Assembly: GCA_964343075.1 (NCBI GenBank)
Contig: CAYFGT010000031.1
Coordinates: forward strand, 1 to 8,600
Reading direction: 5' to 3'
Source: UBA2588 sp964343075
GTDB lineage: Bacteria; Chloroflexota; Dehalococcoidia; Lucifugimonadales; UBA3495
DNA: 8,600 nucleotides
Shown: positions 5,747 to 8,600 of the stretch, one piece after another
How positions within the stretch are numbered: position 1 is the first letter of the stretch
How the letters are laid out: each line of letters opens with the position of its first letter
The notes under the pieces: generated by a model
The model's input: only the letters and a program-made list of their open reading frames with translations
Databases searched by the model: none
Told to the model about the DNA's origin: nothing
Translations under genes and position numbers: made by a program

Positions 5747-6538
5747 ATGGTCTCATCAACTGCTACCCAAAAAGAAATAGACGTATTAGGTACCGCTGTA
5801 GAATATTTTGTTGGAGGTACTGGGGACACAGCTCTAGTATTCTTGCATGGTGCTGGTGGTAGTGCTGGATGGCAAGGATATCACGAAGAACTAGCCAAGC
5901 AATACACTGTCTATGTCCCTTCTCAAGCTGGTTTCAATGGAACCGAAAGACCCGATTGGGTATATACGATAACCGACATGGCGCACTTTAATCTGCAGTT
6001 AATCAACGCGCTAGGTCTAGATAACTACATCTTAATGGGTTCGTCCATGGGAGGATGGATCTCATCGGAAATGGCATCCATGGATGACTCTAAAATTCAA
6101 TCTCTCATTCTAGTTGACGCAGCTGGAATCAAACCTGAAAAAGGCGAAATTGCAGAAATATTCATGTGTTCTGCTCAAACACGACTGGAACAACGATTTT
6201 ACGATCCCTCTCAAGTTGAAAATTATGAAAATTACACAAGAGAATTAACATCAGATGAAGTCTTCACAGAACATAGCAATAGAGAAATGGCATCCAGATT
6301 ATGCTGGAGACCATATCTTCATAACTGGAGCCTACCATTTTATCTAAAAAAAATAACAACCCCAACCTTGATAGTATGGGGAGAGAATGATGCTATAATT
6401 CCTGTAGAATGTGGGGCACTATTCAAATCCAACATCACAGGTTCAGTCCTAGAAATAATACCAAACTGTGGACATTCTCCAGCAATAGAGAAACCCGCCG
6501 AATTTATGACTGTAGTAAACAATTTTTTGAACGGCTAA
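5747..6538 (+). CDS. Alpha/beta hydrolase fold protein
   Basis: A 263-residue single-domain alpha/beta hydrolase, cytosolic. The catalytic triad is clear: Ser100 in the nucleophile elbow GSSMGG (98-103), Asp215 in WGENDAIIP (211-219), and His243 in NCGHSP (240-245). The oxyanion-hole motif HGAGG is at 34-38. Residues about 130-200 form a cap region between the core strands that usually determines substrate. The size and motifs fit esterases, meta-cleavage-product (C-C) hydrolases and lactonases; haloalkane dehalogenases are less likely because the nucleophile is Ser, not Asp. It is followed after 25 nt by an LLM monooxygenase gene with its own strong ribosome binding site, so the two are probably one operon and may act in sequence: an oxygenation that makes an ester or lactone, then hydrolysis. 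This coupling is inference from context. Confidence 0.93.
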   Translation: MVSSTATQKEIDVLGTAVEYFVGGTGDTALVFLHGAGGSAGWQGYHEELAKQYTVYVPSQAGFNGTERPDWVYTITDMAHFNLQLINALGLDNYILMGSSMGGWISSEMASMDDSKIQSLILVDAAGIKPEKGEIAEIFMCSAQTRLEQRFYDPSQVENYENYTRELTSDEVFTEHSNREMASRLCWRPYLHNWSLPFYLKKITTPTLIVWGENDAIIPVECGALFKSNITGSVLEIIPNCGHSPAIEKPAEFMTVVNNFLNG

Positions 6539-6563
6539 ATAGACGATGTATTAGGAGGTTAGT

Positions 6564-7709
6564 ATGACAGAAGTTTTTTGGTTTTCCGAACAACCCTACG
6601 GGCATGTCACTGAAGATGATATCGAAGGATATGAATCAGGACGAATGCATTTCCCTAACACTATGTTTGACCCGATTAAAGCACACGAACTTTACTCAAA
6701 TTATCATGATCAATATGCTTTAGCTGATCAGGTAGGATTCGACGGTATCATGTCCAACGAACATCACAGTTCATACTGGTGCATGAAACCATCAGTAAAT
6801 ATCGACGCAGCCTGCATTGCAAAAGTGACTAAGAATGTAAAAATTGCAATGCTCGGAAATGTAATCGCGGTCCAAGACCCGGTTAAAATGGCAGAAGAAA
6901 TTGCAATGCTGGACTGCATTTCTGGAGGGCGCATCATTTCAGGCTTCGTACGGGGTACAGCCGTCGAAACCTTGCACGCAGGAATTAGTCCGACAGAAAA
7001 CCGAGCTAGATTTGAAGAAGCTCACGATTTGATAGTCAAATGCTGGACAACTCCAGGACCATTCCGATGGGAAGGCAGATATTGGCCCCACCGCATGGTC
7101 AACCCTTGGGTGGTACCCATTCAAAGAGATCCTCATCCCCAAGTCTGGTTCCCTGGGACGGGCAGTCCTGAAAGTGTAATATGGGCAGCAGAGAGGCAAT
7201 ACCCCTACATGAATTTGGGCTCACTACTGGATCTTACCAAACAGCTTAAAGATATCTACTTTGAAACGGCTAATAAAGTTGGCTACACGCCCGGACCAGA
7301 ACACTTTGGTTATTTAATGAAAGTTTTCGTGGCAGATACAGAAGAAAAGGCTCAAGAAGTAGGAAGAAAATATCTCTGGACCGAAGCTCATAGAAATAGA
7401 GGCCCAGCAGAATTCAATGATCCTCCAGGATACCAATCTCGTGAAGCTCTGAAGATTAAAATGTCTAGACCTGTCATAGGCACAGGTACCATGGGTAAAC
7501 GAATGAGCTATGAAGAGTTGCAAGACGCTTATAATATAGTTGTAGGTACTCCTGAAACAGTGATCGAAAAATTAAGGCATATCAAGAAAGAACTGGATCC
7601 CGGATATATCCTGATATACGGAAATGAAGGAGACATGACTCATAACGATGTCATGAGGTCCATTGAATTAATTGGCGAGAAAGTAATACCCGCAGTAAAA
7701 AACTTCTAA
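6564..7709 (+). CDS. LLM-class flavin-dependent monooxygenase (bacterial luciferase-like)
   Basis: A 381-residue TIM-barrel flavin monooxygenase of the bacterial luciferase superfamily, likely using FMNH2 supplied by a separate reductase. NEHH (residues 65-68) matches the EHH active-site motif near the start of luciferase-type proteins. The core GNVIAVQDPVKMAEEIAMLD, then ISGGRIISGFVRG (98-131), is the characteristic strand-helix-strand; VGTPETVIEKL (327-337) is the usual C-terminal flavin-family element. It is longer than the 286-residue LLM protein at 4664-5524 and belongs to a different branch. An ideal AGGAGGT lies just upstream of the ATG at 6564. It is the second gene after the alpha/beta hydrolase (25-nt gap) and is closed by the palindromic terminator at 7718-7758. 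Expected chemistry is oxygen insertion into an aldehyde, ketone or other organic substrate; the substrate is not predictable here. Confidence 0.94.
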   Translation: MTEVFWFSEQPYGHVTEDDIEGYESGRMHFPNTMFDPIKAHELYSNYHDQYALADQVGFDGIMSNEHHSSYWCMKPSVNIDAACIAKVTKNVKIAMLGNVIAVQDPVKMAEEIAMLDCISGGRIISGFVRGTAVETLHAGISPTENRARFEEAHDLIVKCWTTPGPFRWEGRYWPHRMVNPWVVPIQRDPHPQVWFPGTGSPESVIWAAERQYPYMNLGSLLDLTKQLKDIYFETANKVGYTPGPEHFGYLMKVFVADTEEKAQEVGRKYLWTEAHRNRGPAEFNDPPGYQSREALKIKMSRPVIGTGTMGKRMSYEELQDAYNIVVGTPETVIEKLRHIKKELDPGYILIYGNEGDMTHNDVMRSIELIGEKVIPAVKNF

Positions 7710-7717
7710 ATGGTACC

Positions 7718-7758
7718 AATCAAATAGGGGGTAGGTTAAACCTACCCCCTATTTGATT
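7718..7758. terminator. Bidirectional terminator, 20-bp palindrome overlapping a stop codon
   Basis: The 20-nt arms 7718-7737 and 7739-7758 are perfectly complementary with a single-base centre (7738), so the working loop is a few bases wider. The core is GGGGGTAGG/CCTACCCCC, and the outer part on each strand reads TATTTGATT, supplying a U-rich tail in both directions. It serves the LLM monooxygenase (+, ending at 7709) and the CoA-transferase (-), whose stop codon and last codons lie inside the right arm. Confidence 0.85.
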
Positions 7759-8600
7759 AATCCTCGATTCCTAAATTCAACTAGCTCAGACGGAGTAAAC
7801 CCGTACTCCTCCAAGATCTCGTCTGTATGCTCCCCTAAAGCACCCAAATTGCGCTTGATTTCCACATTACTCTTACTAAAACTTGCTAATGCTCCTGTCA
7901 TCCGAACCACACCATGTTCTTTGTGATCAACATCAATCATGAATTTATTATCTATAATATTGGGATCAGAGAACAATTCTTCTTTAAACCTAATTGGCCC
8001 TGCAGGTATATTATTTGCAAAAAGTACACCAAGCCAGTCATCTGTGTTCCGACTATTGAATTTAGATTCTGCCAATTCTACCAATCGTTGCCCAAATTTT
8101 ATGCTGCTTTCAGTTGTAGGATCATATTCAACTTCAAACCTGATGTCTTCCAAATTCAATACCTGTAACAATTTTTTCCTAAGAGGATCATTGAGACAAG
8201 CAACAGCCAATGCACCATCAGATGTTAAAAAGGTACGGTAATATATGTTCCCTGGGGCGACATCCTGTCTTGATTCATAAAAATCTCTTATTTCCTTATG
8301 ACTCAACTTAGCTTTCCTTAGATTGGTCACATCTTCTACAAATTCTAAGTTCCGAGACTTATCCAAGGATTCTACCTCTACTAGCCTCATACCCATCAAT
8401 TGAAAAGCGCATGATAGTAAATTTGTCTCGATTTTCTGACCTAATCCGGTTTTTTCTCGGTAATACAATGCCGCGCATATAGAAGCCACCAGATTCAAAC
8501 CCGAAGCAGTATCTATCAAAGGTGTAGACCAAATCTGTTCTGGCCTTCCAGAATCATCAATTCGACTCTCAGTTCCTATAAGTCCGCAAACTGCTTGAAT
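7749..8600 (-). CDS. Family III CoA-transferase (CaiB/BaiF type), partial
   Basis: The frame stays open from the stop (complement of 7749-7751, TAG) to the right window edge, giving the C-terminal 283 residues; the N-terminus lies outside. Family III enzymes move CoA between carboxylic acids through an aspartyl-CoA thioester and form interlocked dimers. The visible part reads IQAVCGLIG, then PLIDTASGLNL, then ALYYREKTGLGQKIE, matching the formyl-CoA transferase region GDSNTG...AALLHREKTGRGQRV. The Asp encoded at 8511-8513 thus corresponds to the catalytic Asp169. A TTG at 8517-8519 is not a start, since conserved family sequence continues upstream of it. The C-terminal half has AGPIRFKEELFSDPNI and MTGALASFSKS, the usual end of the fold. 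Substrates, such as carnitine, formyl or aromatic acids, are unknown. The 3' end is shared with the palindromic terminator at 7718-7758. Confidence 0.95.
   Translation of the reverse strand: MQAVCGLIGTESRIDDSGRPEQIWSTPLIDTASGLNLVASICAALYYREKTGLGQKIETNLLSCAFQLMGMRLVEVESLDKSRNLEFVEDVTNLRKAKLSHKEIRDFYESRQDVAPGNIYYRTFLTSDGALAVACLNDPLRKKLLQVLNLEDIRFEVEYDPTTESSIKFGQRLVELAESKFNSRNTDDWLGVLFANNIPAGPIRFKEELFSDPNIIDNKFMIDVDHKEHGVVRMTGALASFSKSNVEIKRNLGALGEHTDEILEEYGFTPSELVEFRNRGLIK

Noticed and set aside
8517..8519. TTG as a start of the CoA-transferase
   Set aside because: Conserved CaiB-family sequence (IQAVCGLIG onward) continues upstream in frame to the window edge, so the gene is cut by the window, not started here.

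Overview
The window reads as AT-rich bacterial chromosome with short intergenic gaps. It carries a complete tRNA-Gln, two coenzyme A biosynthesis genes, and members of four catabolic enzyme families: the enolase superfamily (mandelate racemase group), two separate luciferase-like (LLM) flavin/F420 oxidoreductases, an alpha/beta hydrolase, and a family III (CaiB/BaiF-type) CoA-transferase. Enolase, LLM and CaiB families packed together is the known genomic signature of marine SAR202-type Chloroflexota, where these families are greatly expanded. That taxonomic call is an inference from gene content, not from a marker gene.

Layout. 1-117: tail of an unidentified + strand gene, closed by a strong bidirectional terminator (134-175). 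182-1426 (-): a pentapeptide-repeat protein with a C-terminal TIR-like domain. 1485-2570 (-): a mandelate racemase/muconate lactonizing enzyme-like protein with the full metal and His/Asp catalytic set. 2571-2671: a compact divergent promoter region. 2672-4653 (+): coaX (type III pantothenate kinase) and coaBC, overlapping by ATGA. 4664-5524 (-): an LLM-class oxidoreductase, convergent with coaBC, with tRNA-Gln(CTG) 35 nt upstream on the same strand. 5634-5746: a second divergent promoter region. 5747-7709 (+): an alpha/beta hydrolase and a second LLM monooxygenase in an apparent two-gene operon. 7718-7758: a long near-perfect palindrome acting as a shared terminator. 7749-8600 (-): a family III CoA-transferase running off the right edge.

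How the genes fit together. coaX and coaBC catalyse CoA pathway steps 1 and then 2-3 and are translationally coupled. The hydrolase/LLM pair looks like a catabolic module: oxygenation of an organic substrate, then hydrolysis of the product. The enolase-superfamily protein, the other LLM enzyme and the CoA-transferase are plausible parts of the same lifestyle of breaking down recalcitrant organic compounds, but no substrate can be read from sequence. The TIR-pentapeptide protein is the odd one out. It has the architecture of a signalling or defence protein, but the usual catalytic Glu position of TIR NADases appears to be Asp and no partner gene is adjacent. I did not find a clearly new multi-gene system here; the best leads are the atypical TIR protein, the hydrolase-LLM operon and the likely tRNA-mRNA cotranscript.
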